This document shows, piece after piece, positions 5,660 through 6,001 of a stretch of 6,001 nt of DNA; position 1 is the first letter of the stretch; the number at the start of each line of letters is the position of its first letter. Below the pieces are notes generated by a model that did not search any database, was not told the origin of the DNA, and saw only the letters and a program-made list of their open reading frames with translations. Origin of the DNA: Chromatiales bacterium (GTDB taxonomy: Bacteria > Pseudomonadota > Gammaproteobacteria > Steroidobacterales > GCA-2729495). The position numbers and the translations under genes are program-made. Location: positions 1 to 6,001 of the forward strand of contig JAUWKW010000099.1 in the NCBI GenBank assembly GCA_030614035.1. Direction: 5' to 3'.

Positions 5660-6001
5660 TCAGCCGATTGGACCAGTCACGTCGGCAGCCAATATTTCCT
5701 CCACTCGAATCAGGTCCGCTTCGGTGTCGACGTCCGGGCCGTGTTGTTCGGCTGCCAACTCAACGCGTATCTCCATGCCTAGCCACAGCGCCCTTAGCTG
5801 TTCTAGTTGTTCCAGACGCTCCAGTTCGCAGGGCTCTGTGCTGCTCAGCTGTTCCAACGCACTCGCCCGATAGGCATACAGCCCGATATGGCGCCGGGCA
5901 ATGGACCAGCCGCTGTCGCGGCTCGCCGCGTGCGAGTCAGATGGAATCGCCGCGCGGCTAAAATACAATGCTCGCCCCGCTTCATCACAAACGACCTTGA
6001 C
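5660..6001 (-). CDS. kdsB: 3-deoxy-manno-octulosonate cytidylyltransferase (CMP-Kdo synthetase), C-terminal part, cut by window edge
   Basis: The visible 113 codons begin VKVVCDEAGRALYFSRAAIP, matching E. coli KdsB [20 protein letters not shown]. Next come RRHIGLYAYRASAL, then LERLEQLEQLRALWLGMEIRV (E. coli [21 protein letters not shown]), and DVDTEADLIRVEEIL (E. coli GVDTPEDLERV); in this last motif the Asp belongs to the metal-binding set of the family. KdsB makes CMP-Kdo from CTP and Kdo, the activated sugar added to lipid A in LPS synthesis. About 130-140 N-terminal residues, including the PARYxSxRLPGKPL nucleotide loop, lie outside the window. The frame ends in TGA at 5662-5660. The tail after RVEEIL (AADVTGPIG) is a few residues longer than in E. 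coli, as often seen. It lies upstream of the phosphatase and probably shares its transcript. Confidence 0.95.
   Translation of the reverse strand, partial: VKVVCDEAGRALYFSRAAIPSDSHAASRDSGWSIARRHIGLYAYRASALEQLSSTEPCELERLEQLEQLRALWLGMEIRVELAAEQHGPDVDTEADLIRVEEILAADVTGPIG

Noticed and set aside
1..6001. Mobile element, CRISPR array, toxin-antitoxin, phage or other accessory system
   Set aside because: No transposase, integrase, direct-repeat array, att-like repeats or unfamiliar genes were found; every substantial gene belongs to a known housekeeping family and the order matches E. coli on one side.

Overview
This window looks like core housekeeping chromosome from a Gram-negative gammaproteobacterium. 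The RNase E and RluC proteins align almost residue for residue with the Escherichia coli versions as I recall them. kdsB implies a Kdo-containing lipopolysaccharide. The local order rne / rluC / maf (yceF) / yceD / rpmF, with its alternating strands, matches the E. coli order. On the other side of rne sit a low-molecular-weight phosphatase and kdsB rather than the flagellar genes found in E. coli, so this is probably not an enteric bacterium. I cannot name the genus. There is no sign of mobile DNA, CRISPR, tRNA or rRNA.

Layout. Positions 1-619 (minus strand) hold the start of rpmF (ribosomal protein L32) and yceD (DUF177, linked to 23S rRNA and 50S biogenesis), read leftward from a near-consensus sigma70 promoter at 629-657. 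Positions 744-1331 (plus) hold the YceF-type Maf nucleotide pyrophosphatase. Positions 1328-2305 (minus) hold rluC, the 23S rRNA pseudouridine synthase; its stop codon and that of maf share the same TTAA. Positions 2306-2692 are a gene-free 387-bp region between rluC and rne. It holds a likely rne promoter and a leader with several hairpins. Positions 2693-5128 (plus) hold rne (RNase E, 811 aa). Positions 5146-5637 (minus) hold a low-molecular-weight protein tyrosine phosphatase, and 5660-6001 (minus) hold the 3' part of kdsB; these two probably form an operon.

How the genes work together. Most serve ribosomes and RNA: RNase E processes rRNA and degrades mRNA, RluC modifies 23S rRNA, YceD is tied to 23S rRNA, L32 is a 50S protein, and Maf YceF-type enzymes hydrolyse modified nucleotides such as m7GTP. 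kdsB belongs to envelope (LPS) synthesis, and the role of the phosphatase next to it cannot be read from sequence.

Most worth a second look: (1) the yceD-rpmF junction, where yceD has no stop codon in frame and rpmF has AGG where its ATG should be; (2) a yceD promoter so close to the start codon that the mRNA should be almost leaderless; (3) a long structured rne leader with a hairpin at its predicted 5' end, a terminator-like hairpin, a pair of stem-loops and a stem that covers the ribosome binding site. I see no evidence for a wholly new multi-gene system here.
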